Shown in pieces: positions 35,284 to 43,161 of a stretch of DNA of 64,000 nucleotides. Below the pieces are notes generated by a model. The model had not been told where the DNA came from and did no database searches. It saw only the letters and a program-made list of their open reading frames with translations. Position 1 is the first letter of the stretch, and every line of letters starts with the position of its first letter. The translations under genes and the position numbers were made by a program. Source of the stretch: Gammaproteobacteria bacterium (GTDB lineage: Bacteria > Pseudomonadota > Gammaproteobacteria > Burkholderiales > Nitrosomonadaceae); NCBI GenBank assembly GCA_015709635.1, contig CP054180.1, positions 1,984,001 through 2,048,000 on the forward strand. Reading direction: 5' to 3'.

Positions 35284-37427
35284 TGGCGGCCACAACCCAA
35301 ACCGCCACGGTGGCCCGCCATTCCTTTTTCGATTTCAACGATGCCGCCGACCTCATCCTGCCGCGCCACGACAAGGATGAAATCCGCTCTCGATTGCTGG
35401 ACCAATTGGAATCGGTGCTGCTCTATCTGTTTCCGCGTGGCAAACGGCGCGGCAGCCAGTTCTACATCGGCAACCTGCAAGGTGAGCCCGGCGACAGCCT
35501 AGTGGTCGAACTCGAAGGCCCCAAGCGTGGCCTGTGGATCGACTTCGCGACCGGCGAATCGGGCGATGTGCTGGCGCTGTGGGCCAGCACCCGGGGCTAC
35601 CACTTGCCCGCCGATTTCAGCGATCTGCTGGAAGACGCGGGCGATTGGCTGATGGTGCCGCGTATCGCCACCACGCCAGTGCTGCACACCAGCCGTGCTT
35701 ATGACGATCTCGGCCCGCACACGGGCAAATGGGATTACCTGGCGGCAGATGGCAGTCTGCTGGTCTGTATGTATCGGCACGACACCCCCACCGGCAAGCG
35801 GTACCGCCCGTGGGATGTGCGGACGCGGGCGATGCGGATGCCGGAGCCGCGTCCGCTCTACAACCTGCCAGCCATCGCTACAGCGGATGCCGTGGTGCTG
35901 GTCGAAGGTGAAAAGTGCGCCGACGCCTTGATGAAATTGGGCATCGTCGCCACCACCGCCATGGGTGGTGCAGCCACAGCCATCGACAAGACCGACTGGA
36001 CGCCGCTGACAGGCAAGACGGTCGCCGTCTGGCCTGATCACGATGAGGCAGGCGCGCGCTATGCCGCTGCCGCTATCCAGAAACTGACGAGCATCGGGGC
36101 CTCGGTCCGCCGTGTTCGTGTGCCACAGGACAAGCCCGCGAAGTGGGATGCTGCCGACGCAGTGGCCGAAGGCTTTGATGTCGAAGCGCTGCTGCGCACC
36201 TCCGAGTCGGTTACCGACGTTGCCATCACCGCCGCCCCAGTGCTGGACATCTCCCGTTGGCGGGCAGCAGATCGTTTTACCGGGCAGCCCCAGCAACGCC
36301 GCTGGCTGGTCGAAGGCGTGTTCCCCCAGGCGCAAGCTGCGCTGATTGCCGCTGCGGGCGGGGTTGGCAAATCCTTCCTGCTGCTGGCCCTCACGCGTGA
36401 GGTCGCAGCCTTCGATGGCGTCTGGACCAATGCGCCCACACTGTTCGGTGGTGCACTGGCAGGCCACGGCATGGCGGTCTACATCACCGCCGAGGACGAT
36501 GCCATCGAGGTTCACAACCGGCTCAACGCTCTTGGGCCGATCCCAGACCGGCTGTACGTGCTGCCACTCCCCGATGCCGGTGGCGCGGTGCCGCTGTTTG
36601 CGCCCGATCCCGCCACCCGGGGCCCCGCGACCACGGCAGCGTGGATGGATCTGGAGCGGCAGCTCAAGGCCATGCCCAAGCTGTGCTTGGTGGTGCTCGA
36701 CCCGCTGCAGCCGCTGTGCGCGCTGGATTTGAACGTGCCGGAGAACGCCCAGTTCGTCTGTTCGCGTTTGGCTGCGTTGGCGGCCAGCACGGGCGCAGCC
36801 GTGATCGTGTCGCACCACTTTGCCAAGCGCGAGGCCTCCACACCCGAGCAGGCCCGCGAGGCGATCCGGGGCACTGGCGGTCTGGTCGATGGAGTGCGGG
36901 CGGTCTATGCCTTGTGGCACCCGAAGGAAGATCAGGCCAGGAAGCTCTGCGAGGCCTTGGGCGAGCCCTTTGAGCGTGGCCGCGTGGTGATGGGCGGCGT
37001 GGTCAAGGCCAATGGCCGCGCCAACCTGCGCGTGACCACCTTCTTGCGCGGTGCCAGCGGCTTGCTGGTCGATTACACCGACCGTCTGCGCCAGACTCTG
37101 CCAGAGCCGGATGACCTGCTGCCTGCGCTGAAATCCGCCATCGCCCGTGCCGCGCGGGATGGCCAGCCCTACACCAAGACTGGCGGCAACGGCCTGTACG
37201 AGCGCCGCCACGAATTGCCTGAAGCCTTCCACGCCATCGGCAAACACCGGCTCTCCGGCTGGGTGGATGCCTTGCTGGCGCAGGGTCAGTTGATCACGGC
37301 CATGGCCGAAGGCTCGAAGCTGGTGAAGTGGCTCGACGTGCCCGATGGCCCGGTCGCCCAAGGCCAAGCGGTGTTCATCACCGGCCACCTGACTCGTTCC
37401 AGCGCTGGTCGGCCAGTCACCGAGTAA
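35280..37427 (+). CDS. Toprim primase / RecA-like ATPase of the island
   Basis: 715 residues from the ATG at 35280, which overlaps the upstream stop. N-terminal primase-like half: a Toprim domain with VVLVEGEKCADALMKLG (about residue 205) and VWPDHDEAG (about 250). C-terminal half: RepA/DnaB-like AAA_25 ATPase with Walker A AAGGVGKS (about 358) and Walker B LVVLDPLQPL (about 468). No zinc-binding domain is obvious. Such fusions prime and unwind DNA in phage satellites and plasmids, so the island may replicate after excision. A 657-codon antisense frame is a GC-driven shadow. Confidence 0.85.
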   Translation: MMAATTQTATVARHSFFDFNDAADLILPRHDKDEIRSRLLDQLESVLLYLFPRGKRRGSQFYIGNLQGEPGDSLVVELEGPKRGLWIDFATGESGDVLALWASTRGYHLPADFSDLLEDAGDWLMVPRIATTPVLHTSRAYDDLGPHTGKWDYLAADGSLLVCMYRHDTPTGKRYRPWDVRTRAMRMPEPRPLYNLPAIATADAVVLVEGEKCADALMKLGIVATTAMGGAATAIDKTDWTPLTGKTVAVWPDHDEAGARYAAAAIQKLTSIGASVRRVRVPQDKPAKWDAADAVAEGFDVEALLRTSESVTDVAITAAPVLDISRWRAADRFTGQPQQRRWLVEGVFPQAQAALIAAAGGVGKSFLLLALTREVAAFDGVWTNAPTLFGGALAGHGMAVYITAEDDAIEVHNRLNALGPIPDRLYVLPLPDAGGAVPLFAPDPATRGPATTAAWMDLERQLKAMPKLCLVVLDPLQPLCALDLNVPENAQFVCSRLAALAASTGAAVIVSHHFAKREASTPEQAREAIRGTGGLVDGVRAVYALWHPKEDQARKLCEALGEPFERGRVVMGGVVKANGRANLRVTTFLRGASGLLVDYTDRLRQTLPEPDDLLPALKSAIARAARDGQPYTKTGGNGLYERRHELPEAFHAIGKHRLSGWVDALLAQGQLITAMAEGSKLVKWLDVPDGPVAQGQAVFITGHLTRSSAGRPVTE

Positions 37428-38076
37428 TGCTTCCCGCCCTCGATAATCATTCCCGGCTTCCCGCTTTCCCACCGGGAACGCTCATGGGGTGGGAACGATT
37501 TACCGCCAGCAAAATCAAGAGGTTAAATCGTTCCCGGGGCAAATTCTTCCCAGTCGAGCCGGGAAGGATTAAAACCCAATGAAATCAACGCATTCCCGGC
37601 TTCCCGGTGTTTCCTCTCTAAAGAGAGGGTGAGCATTGGGAATGCTCACCTCACTCGAGTTGTGGCGCTGACCGGACCGGGAAGCGGCGACCTGCCCAGG
37701 CAAGACGGGTCCTTCCTGGCCAAAATCCAATACGGGGGGCGACAGCGCAGCATTGCGCCACCGACTGCCAAGAAAACAAGGTTTGCAGGGTTTGCAGTTC
37801 GCACCCGGCGTTACGGCCCGATGGGCCAAAAGCCCGGTCAACGCGGACCTGTGCTGGATGGCGGCAACGCAGTAAGGTGCGAACCTGAGTGCGTACCGGG
37901 TTCGCAGGTTTGCACCCCGGTGCGCGCGAAAACGGCCGGGGCGAGAACTCAATGCTGGTGCGGGTTTGCCGGTAATTCTCCGCCAGAAGCCGCAAAATCG
38001 GCCACCAAGGGTATCCAGAATTTGGACACCCTTGCGGCAAGGGTGTGAATTGAATTCACGCCACGGCCAGTGCGGA
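37428..38076. other. Repeat-rich non-coding region, possible replication origin
   Basis: About 650 bases downstream of the primase gene. It contains a 16-bp direct repeat CATTCCCGGCTTCCCG (37448-37463 and 37591-37606), a 12-bp perfect inverted repeat GGGAACGATTTA (37491-37502) / complementary copy (37524-37535), many GGGAA/TTCCC motifs, and small hairpins around 37611-37645. A 139-codon plus frame (37629-38048) has unconvincing composition. The location after a primase recalls the cis replication regions of satellites, but no function is shown. Confidence 0.5.
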
Positions 38077-38562
38077 TCAGACTACGCGATACACCCGCTC
38101 GCCGGAATTGTTGTGCGTCAGCACCACGTTCAGGCCGAGCTTTTTGCGCAGCATCCCGGAGATGGCCCCGCGCACCGTGTGCGGCTGCCAGCCAGTGACC
38201 TGCATCAGTTGCAGGCTGGTCGCGCCCTGCGGGCGGCGCAACGCCACCACCAGTGCGGTAAGCTTGGTGCCAGGGCGGATTGGGATGCCCTCCAGAAGTT
38301 GGAGATCGTCGATGGTGTCCACCGCTTGGACGTCGTTCGGCAGTATAGGTCGCTGCTGGCCGATGGCTGCGTAGCCCGCGTCGGTCAACCGGTGGCCACC
38401 GTCGGAAGGCTCGATCCAGCCGCGTTCCAACAGCGCAGCCAGCACCTTGGCCCGCGCTCCACCGCGCAGGGTGCCGGGCGGAATTACCCGCCAATCGGCA
38501 CGGCGGGCTGCAGTGCGCAGCAGCAGGCTTTGGGCTGGGGAGAGCTTGTGCAATGCGCCCAT
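38077..38562 (-). CDS. DUF3489 domain protein
   Basis: 161 residues from the ATG at 38562 (preceded by AAGGGGG). The C-terminus carries the DUF3489 signature: GTKLTALVVALRRPQGATSLQLMQVTGWQPHTVRGAISGMLRKKLGL ending with RVYRV, a winged-helix-like fold. The N-terminus also looks like a small winged helix. DUF3489 proteins are common on mobile islands, function unknown, probably DNA-binding. Confidence 0.82.
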   Translation of the reverse strand: MGALHKLSPAQSLLLRTAARRADWRVIPPGTLRGGARAKVLAALLERGWIEPSDGGHRLTDAGYAAIGQQRPILPNDVQAVDTIDDLQLLEGIPIRPGTKLTALVVALRRPQGATSLQLMQVTGWQPHTVRGAISGMLRKKLGLNVVLTHNNSGERVYRVV

Positions 38563-38572
38563 GGTCACCCCC

Positions 38573-38776
38573 TTACTTGACCTGGCCGTCAAAGATCGCC
38601 AGCAGGTCGTCCAGCGCCTGATCTACCCGCCCGAGGTCACCGACTTGGCCCCAGTGGATGGCGTCAGGGGCGTGGCCGAAGCGGTCCTCGGCCAGTTGCT
38701 GCAGGGCTTCAATCTTGTCGAGGATCAGCGGCAGGCGCTGCAGGTAGGTATCGAGGGCGGTGGAATGGGTGGTCAT
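38573..38776 (-). CDS. Small hypothetical protein upstream of DUF3489 gene
   Basis: 67 residues from the ATG at 38776, preceded by GGAG. Acidic, helical, no recognised domain (MTTHSTALDTYLQRLPLILDKIEALQQLAEDRFGH...). It ends 10 bases before the DUF3489 gene on the same strand and is likely co-transcribed. An upstream in-frame ATG at 38809 is less likely. Confidence 0.6.
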   Translation of the reverse strand: MTTHSTALDTYLQRLPLILDKIEALQQLAEDRFGHAPDAIHWGQVGDLGRVDQALDDLLAIFDGQVK

Positions 38777-38994
38777 GGCTGGCTCCGGGTTGATTGAACA
38801 CACGTCCATTCACGCGCTGAACGATCAGGAAGCCAAGCTATCGGCGTAACAGCCATCGTAAATGGGGCAATGGCGCCTTTACTCACCCTGATCAAGCCAT
38901 CACGGGCATTTCAAGGTGGTCGGCAGCCAGCCCCTCTGGTAGACTTTCAACGATCTTCATCGACTTTGACTCATACCACCCGAGCGCCAATGCC

Positions 38995-39207
38995 ATGACT
39001 ACCGAACCGTGGGTTACCGCCGAAGATGTCGCCCCGCACTTGGGTGTGGCCAAGGACACCGTTTACCGCTGGCGGGAGCGCAAGGGCCTGCCCGCGCATC
39101 GTGTGGGGCGGCTGTGGAAGTTCCAGCTTTCCGAGGTAGATGAATGGGTGCGCGCGGGCGGCGCGGATGAAGAAAAAATGAACGATTCGACAGGAAACCA
39201 AGCATGA
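38995..39207 (+). CDS. Excisionase-family HTH protein heading the type I R-M operon
   Basis: 70 residues with a MerR-type HTH of the excisionase family (VTAEDVAPHLGVAKDTVYRWRERKGLPAHRVGRLWKFQLSEVDEWV). Its stop overlaps the hsdM start as ATGA. Such a gene directly before hsdM is frequent in mobile type I systems; it may act as a controller of the operon. Confidence 0.8.
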   Translation: MTTEPWVTAEDVAPHLGVAKDTVYRWRERKGLPAHRVGRLWKFQLSEVDEWVRAGGADEEKMNDSTGNQA

Positions 39208-40769
39208 CCAGCATCCAACAACGCGCCGCCCTGCAACGCCAGATCTGGGCCATCGCCAACGATGTGCGTGGCGCTGTCGACGGCTGGGACTTCAAGCAAT
39301 ACGTGCTCGGCACCCTGTTCTATCGCTTCATCAGCGAAAACTTCGCGGCCTACATCGAAGGCGGTGACGACAGCGTTAACTATGCCGAGTTGCCCGACAG
39401 CGTCATCACCGCAGACATCAAAGATGACGCCATCAAGACCAAGGGCTACTTCATCTACCCCAGCCAGCTGTTCGCCAAGGTCGCTGCCAGTGCCGCTACC
39501 CGCGAAAGCCTGAATACCGACTTGGCCACCATCTTTGCCGCCATTGAAAGCTCAGCCAACGGCTACCCGTCCGAGCACGACATCAAAGGCCTGTTTGCCG
39601 ATTTCGATACCACCAGCAACCGCCTCGGCAACACCGTCAAAGACAAAAACCTCCGTCTGGCCGCTGTGCTCAAGGGCGTGGCCGAACTGGACTTTGGTGA
39701 TTCGCACGACGGGGATTTTGAGGAAAACCACATCGACCTGTTTGGCGATGCCTACGAATTCCTCATTTCCAACTACGCAGCCAACGCGGGTAAATCCGGT
39801 GGCGAATTCTTCACCCCGCAGCATGTCTCCAAGCTGATTGCCCAGCTCGCCATGCACGGCCAGAAAAGCGTGAACAAGATCTACGACCCGGCCTGTGGCT
39901 CGGGCTCGCTGTTACTGCAAGCCAAAAAGCACTTCGATGCACACGTCATTGAGGAAGGTTTTTTTGGGCAAGAAATCAACCACACCACCTACAACCTGGC
40001 GCGGATGAATATGTTCTTGCACAACATCAACTACGACAAATTCAACGTTCAACTGGGCAACACCCTCATCGACCCGCACTTCGGCGACGACAAACCCTTC
40101 GACGCCATCGTCTCCAACCCGCCATATTCGGTGAAGTGGATAGGCTCGGACGATCCCACCCTGATCAACGACGAACGCTTTGCGCCTGCCGGTGTGCTGG
40201 CACCCAAATCCAAGGCCGACTTTGCCTTTGTGCTGCACGCGCTGAGTTACCTCTCCAGCAAAGGCCGCGCTGCCATCGTCTGTTTCCCCGGTATTTTCTA
40301 TCGTGGCGGGGCCGAGCAAAAAATCCGCCAGTATCTGGTGGACAACAATTACGTCGAAACGGTGATCTCACTCGCGCCCAATCTGTTTTATGGCACCACG
40401 ATTGCGGTCAATATTCTGGTGCTCTCGAAACACAAAACTGACACCACCACCCAGTTCATCGATGCCAGCGGCCTGTTCAAGAAAGAAACCAACAACAACG
40501 TGCTGCTGGATACGCACATCGAACAGATCATGGCAGTGTTCGATAGCAAGGCGAATGTCGATCACTTCGCCTTGTCCGTGCCATTCGAGCAGGTGGCCAC
40601 CAACGGCTACAACCTCTCGGTCAGCAGCTACATCGAGGCCAAGGACACCCGCGAAGTGGTGGACATCAAGGCACTCAACGCGAAAATCGCCAGCATTGTG
40701 GTGCGACAGGCAGAGTTGCGAACTCAGATTGATGCCATCGTTGCTGAGCTGGAAGGAGGCGAGGCATGA
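39204..40769 (+). CDS. hsdM: Type I restriction-modification methyltransferase subunit
   Basis: 521-residue N6-adenine methyltransferase subunit. HsdM N-terminal helical domain (about 8-150), SAM motif DPACGSGSLLL (about residue 226) and catalytic NPPYSVKW (about 303) are intact. Needs HsdS to choose its target. ATGA overlaps join it to the HTH gene upstream and to hsdS downstream, so subunits are made in a coupled fashion. Confidence 0.95.
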   Translation: MTSIQQRAALQRQIWAIANDVRGAVDGWDFKQYVLGTLFYRFISENFAAYIEGGDDSVNYAELPDSVITADIKDDAIKTKGYFIYPSQLFAKVAASAATRESLNTDLATIFAAIESSANGYPSEHDIKGLFADFDTTSNRLGNTVKDKNLRLAAVLKGVAELDFGDSHDGDFEENHIDLFGDAYEFLISNYAANAGKSGGEFFTPQHVSKLIAQLAMHGQKSVNKIYDPACGSGSLLLQAKKHFDAHVIEEGFFGQEINHTTYNLARMNMFLHNINYDKFNVQLGNTLIDPHFGDDKPFDAIVSNPPYSVKWIGSDDPTLINDERFAPAGVLAPKSKADFAFVLHALSYLSSKGRAAIVCFPGIFYRGGAEQKIRQYLVDNNYVETVISLAPNLFYGTTIAVNILVLSKHKTDTTTQFIDASGLFKKETNNNVLLDTHIEQIMAVFDSKANVDHFALSVPFEQVATNGYNLSVSSYIEAKDTREVVDIKALNAKIASIVVRQAELRTQIDAIVAELEGGEA

Positions 40770-41455
40770 GCCGTATTGATGACCTCATTGCCGAACACTG
40801 CCCGAATGGGGTGGAATTCAAGGCGCTGGCTGATGTGACCATTCGTGGCTCAAATATTCGATGGGCAAATGCGGGCGGTACCGATTTTCAATATATTGAT
40901 TTGACTTCAGTAGATCGAGTCACGGGAACGATCGGAGAAACAGCAACGATCAGCGCCGACGATGCGCCGAGTCGCGCCCAACAGATCGTTCGTGAGGGTG
41001 ATGTTATTTTCGCAACCACCCGACCAACGCAGATGCGTTGGGCAGTAATTCCTGCTGAGTTTGACGGGCAGATTGCCAGCACTGGATATTGCGTTCTAAG
41101 ACCAATTCAAAACCAGGTGATTACAAACTTCCTTGCACATCTTCTTGGGACGGAGAGATTCCGAAAATACATAGAGGAGAAGCTGGTTCCGGGAAACTAC
41201 CCGTCAATCCCAGATAGTCGAGTTCGTGAATTCAGGATTCCCGTACCGCCGCTCGAATTGCAGCGCGAAATCGTGAAAGTGCTTGACACTTTCACCAAGC
41301 TGGAGGCGGAGCTGGAGGCGGAGCTGGAGGCGGAGCTGGAGGCGCGTCGGCGGCAATACAAGTATTACCGCGACGCGCTCTTGACCTTCGGCGAACGCAC
41401 GGACGCTGACGCAAGCAAGCAAGCAAGCAAGCATAAGGTGGATGATGCTGAATGA
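40766..41455 (+). CDS. hsdS: Type I specificity subunit, first half (TRD1), frame ends at GCAA repeat
   Basis: 229 residues containing one target-recognition domain (about 15-150), then the conserved region IPVPPLELQREIVKVLDTFTKLE. A spacer helix with LEAE repeats follows (codons at 41299-41346), then RRRQYKYYRDALLTFG. The last residues (ADASKQASKHKVDDAE) are encoded by a run of five GCAA units and its out-of-frame continuation, and the frame stops at 41453-41455. The next ORF starts 13 bases before this stop in another frame and encodes TRD2. Loss of one GCAA unit would fuse the two, giving about 425 residues, the usual HsdS size. A half-subunit might still act as a dimer. Confidence 0.88.
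   Translation: MSRIDDLIAEHCPNGVEFKALADVTIRGSNIRWANAGGTDFQYIDLTSVDRVTGTIGETATISADDAPSRAQQIVREGDVIFATTRPTQMRWAVIPAEFDGQIASTGYCVLRPIQNQVITNFLAHLLGTERFRKYIEEKLVPGNYPSIPDSRVREFRIPVPPLELQREIVKVLDTFTKLEAELEAELEAELEARRRQYKYYRDALLTFGERTDADASKQASKHKVDDAE
41299..41346 (+). repeat. 12-bp tandem repeat in hsdS spacer (3 perfect + 1 partial)
   Basis: Unit GCTGGAGGCGGA, three perfect copies (41299-41334) and a fourth with two changes at its end. It encodes a 4-residue LEAE repeat in the helix joining the two target-recognition domains. In the EcoR124 family, changes in the number of a 4-residue spacer repeat alter the distance between the two half-sites; here the same position is repeated. Confidence 0.85.
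41411..41432 (+). repeat. GCAA tetranucleotide tract (5 units) between hsdS halves
   Basis: Five perfect GCAA units followed by GC. Reading frame arithmetic: with five units the first half stops at 41455. With four (or seven) the frame runs straight into the second half (ASIRWMMLNEIGQF) with no stop, and with six it meets TAA at once. Slipped-strand changes in such a tract would therefore switch the HsdS protein between forms. Copy number in a population is unknown. Confidence 0.88.
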
Positions 41456-42038
41456 AATAGGTCAATTCATTCGTGGTCGTCGCTTTACGAAAGCGGACTA
41501 CGTGGATGATGGCATCAGCGTCATCCACTACGGAGAGATTTACACGCAATACGGCGTGTGGGCTGATCACGCCATCTCACAAGTCCGTTCGGATATGGCA
41601 GGCACCTTGCGTTACGCCAAGCCCGGCGATGTTGTCATCACCGACGTTGGCGAAACTGTTGAAGATGTCGGCAAGGCCGTGGCATGGCTCGGCGATGACG
41701 AGGTGGCTATTCACGACCACTGCTATGCCTTCCGCCATGGCATGAACCCGAAGTTTGTTTCGTACTGCATGCAGACCACGTCGTTCATCGCGGAAAAAGC
41801 GAAGTATGTGGCGCGCACCAAAGTCAACACGCTCCTGGTCGATGCTTTCTCAAAAATTCGCATCCCTGTTCCTTCCCTCGAAGAACAGGAGCGCATCGTC
41901 GCCATCCTCGACAAGTTCGACACGCTAGTAAACGACCTCTCTTCCGGCCTGCCCGCTGAAATCAAGGCGCGCCGTCAGCAATACGCGCATTACCGCAACA
42001 AGCTGTTGAGCTTCGCAGAGCATGAGGCTGCGGCATAA
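41442..42038 (+). CDS. Type I specificity subunit, second half (TRD2)
   Basis: 198 residues. A second target-recognition domain (LNEIGQFIRGRRFTKADYVDDGISVIHYGEI...) and the distal conserved region IPVPSLEEQERIVAILDKFDTLVNDL...RRQQYAHYRNKLLSF. Two adjacent ATGs (41442, 41445) could start it independently, though no good ribosome-binding site is obvious apart from AAGGTGG at 41435. It is best seen as the 3' part of one phase-variable hsdS gene. Confidence 0.85.
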   Translation: MMLNEIGQFIRGRRFTKADYVDDGISVIHYGEIYTQYGVWADHAISQVRSDMAGTLRYAKPGDVVITDVGETVEDVGKAVAWLGDDEVAIHDHCYAFRHGMNPKFVSYCMQTTSFIAEKAKYVARTKVNTLLVDAFSKIRIPVPSLEEQERIVAILDKFDTLVNDLSSGLPAEIKARRQQYAHYRNKLLSFAEHEAAA

Positions 42039-42039
42039 C

Positions 42040-43161
42040 ATGGGCAAGACGCTGACCGAAATCGCCGAGCAACTGCAAAACACCGATAAAAAGGTGCAGC
42101 TGATCTACGCCTTCAACGGCACGGGCAAGACCCGTCTGTCGCGGGCGTTCAAGGCGCTGATTGCACCCAAAGCGGAGGGTGAAGAGGCGCAGGCGTCTGA
42201 TTTGGCAGCCAAGAAAATCCTCTACTACAGCGCTTTCACCGAAGATCTGTTCTATTGGGACAACGACCTGGGGCTGGATGCAGAGCCCAAGTTGAAAATC
42301 CAACCCAACGCGTTCACCAAATGGGTACTCGAAGAGCAAGGTCAGGATCAGAGCATTACGACGACCTTTCAGAACTACACCAGCGAAAAGCTGACGCCGC
42401 ATTTCAGCGCGGACTTTTCGACGGTTCGATTTTCATTTGAGCGCGGCAACGAACAGCCAGAACCCCATATCAAGATATCGAAAGGCGAGGAAAGCAATTT
42501 TATCTGGAGCGTTTTCAATGCCCTGCTGGAGCAGTTGATTTCCGAGCTGAACATCGCAGACGCCGAAAACCGCTCCACCGATGCTTTCAATAGGCTCGAA
42601 TACGTATTCATTGACGATCCGGTGAGTTCGCTGGATGAAAACCACTTGATCGAACTGGCGGTTAACTTGGCAGGGCTGATCAAATCCAGCCAATCCGGAC
42701 TGAAGTTCATCGTCACGACGCACAGCCCGCTGTTCTACAACGTGTTGTTCAATGAGCTGGGCAGCAAGCTGTGCTACCTGCTGGAGCGTTTCGATGATGG
42801 CAGTTTTGCCCTCACGGAAAAGCAGGGCGACTCCAACAAGAGCTTTTCCTATCACCTGCACCTGAAGCACACCATTGAGCAGGCGATTGCCGACAACAAG
42901 GTGGAAAGATTTCACTTCACCTTGCTGCGCAATCTTTACGAGAAAACGGCCAGTTTTCTGGGCTACCCGAAGTGGTCAGAGCTTTTGCCTGATGACAAGC
43001 AGCTCTATTTGGCCCGGATCATCAATTTCACCAGCCACAGCACGCTATCGAATGAAGCCGTTGCGGCGCCAACGCAAGCTGAGAAGGCGACTGTAAAACT
43101 GTTGCTCGATCACTTGAAGAGCAACTATGGCTTCTGGCAGCAGGAACAACAAAATGGTTGA
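42040..43161 (+). CDS. prrC: PrrC-type tRNA anticodon nuclease
   Basis: 373 residues from ATG 42040 (MGKTLTEIAEQLQ), one base after the hsdS stop. N-terminal ABC-like ATPase: Walker A FNGTGKT (residues 25-31), signature-like SKGEES (about 147), Walker B VFIDDPVSSLDE (about 188) and TTHSP switch. C-terminal nuclease: R-N-L-Y-E (Arg about 297, Glu about 301) and the His of FTSHS 32 residues after the Glu, exactly the spacing of the known PrrC triad Arg320-Glu324-His356. E. coli PrrC cuts tRNA-Lys when a phage inhibits the linked R-M enzyme; position between hsdS and hsdR matches the prr locus. RloC is excluded by short length and lack of coiled coil. Confidence 0.88.
   Translation: MGKTLTEIAEQLQNTDKKVQLIYAFNGTGKTRLSRAFKALIAPKAEGEEAQASDLAAKKILYYSAFTEDLFYWDNDLGLDAEPKLKIQPNAFTKWVLEEQGQDQSITTTFQNYTSEKLTPHFSADFSTVRFSFERGNEQPEPHIKISKGEESNFIWSVFNALLEQLISELNIADAENRSTDAFNRLEYVFIDDPVSSLDENHLIELAVNLAGLIKSSQSGLKFIVTTHSPLFYNVLFNELGSKLCYLLERFDDGSFALTEKQGDSNKSFSYHLHLKHTIEQAIADNKVERFHFTLLRNLYEKTASFLGYPKWSELLPDDKQLYLARIINFTSHSTLSNEAVAAPTQAEKATVKLLLDHLKSNYGFWQQEQQNG

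Noticed and set aside
35499..37472. 657-codon minus-strand open frame
   Set aside because: Antisense shadow of the Toprim-ATPase gene in GC-rich DNA; composition is Gly/Gln/His-rich without any domain, while the plus strand has clear Toprim and Walker motifs.
37629..38048. 139-codon plus-strand frame downstream of the primase
   Set aside because: Overlaps the repeat region, has low-complexity Gly/Pro/Arg composition and no start signal; treated as non-coding.
42040..43161. Identification as RloC instead of PrrC
   Set aside because: RloC is about twice as long with a coiled coil and zinc hook inside the ATPase; this protein is 373 residues with PrrC spacing of the triad.
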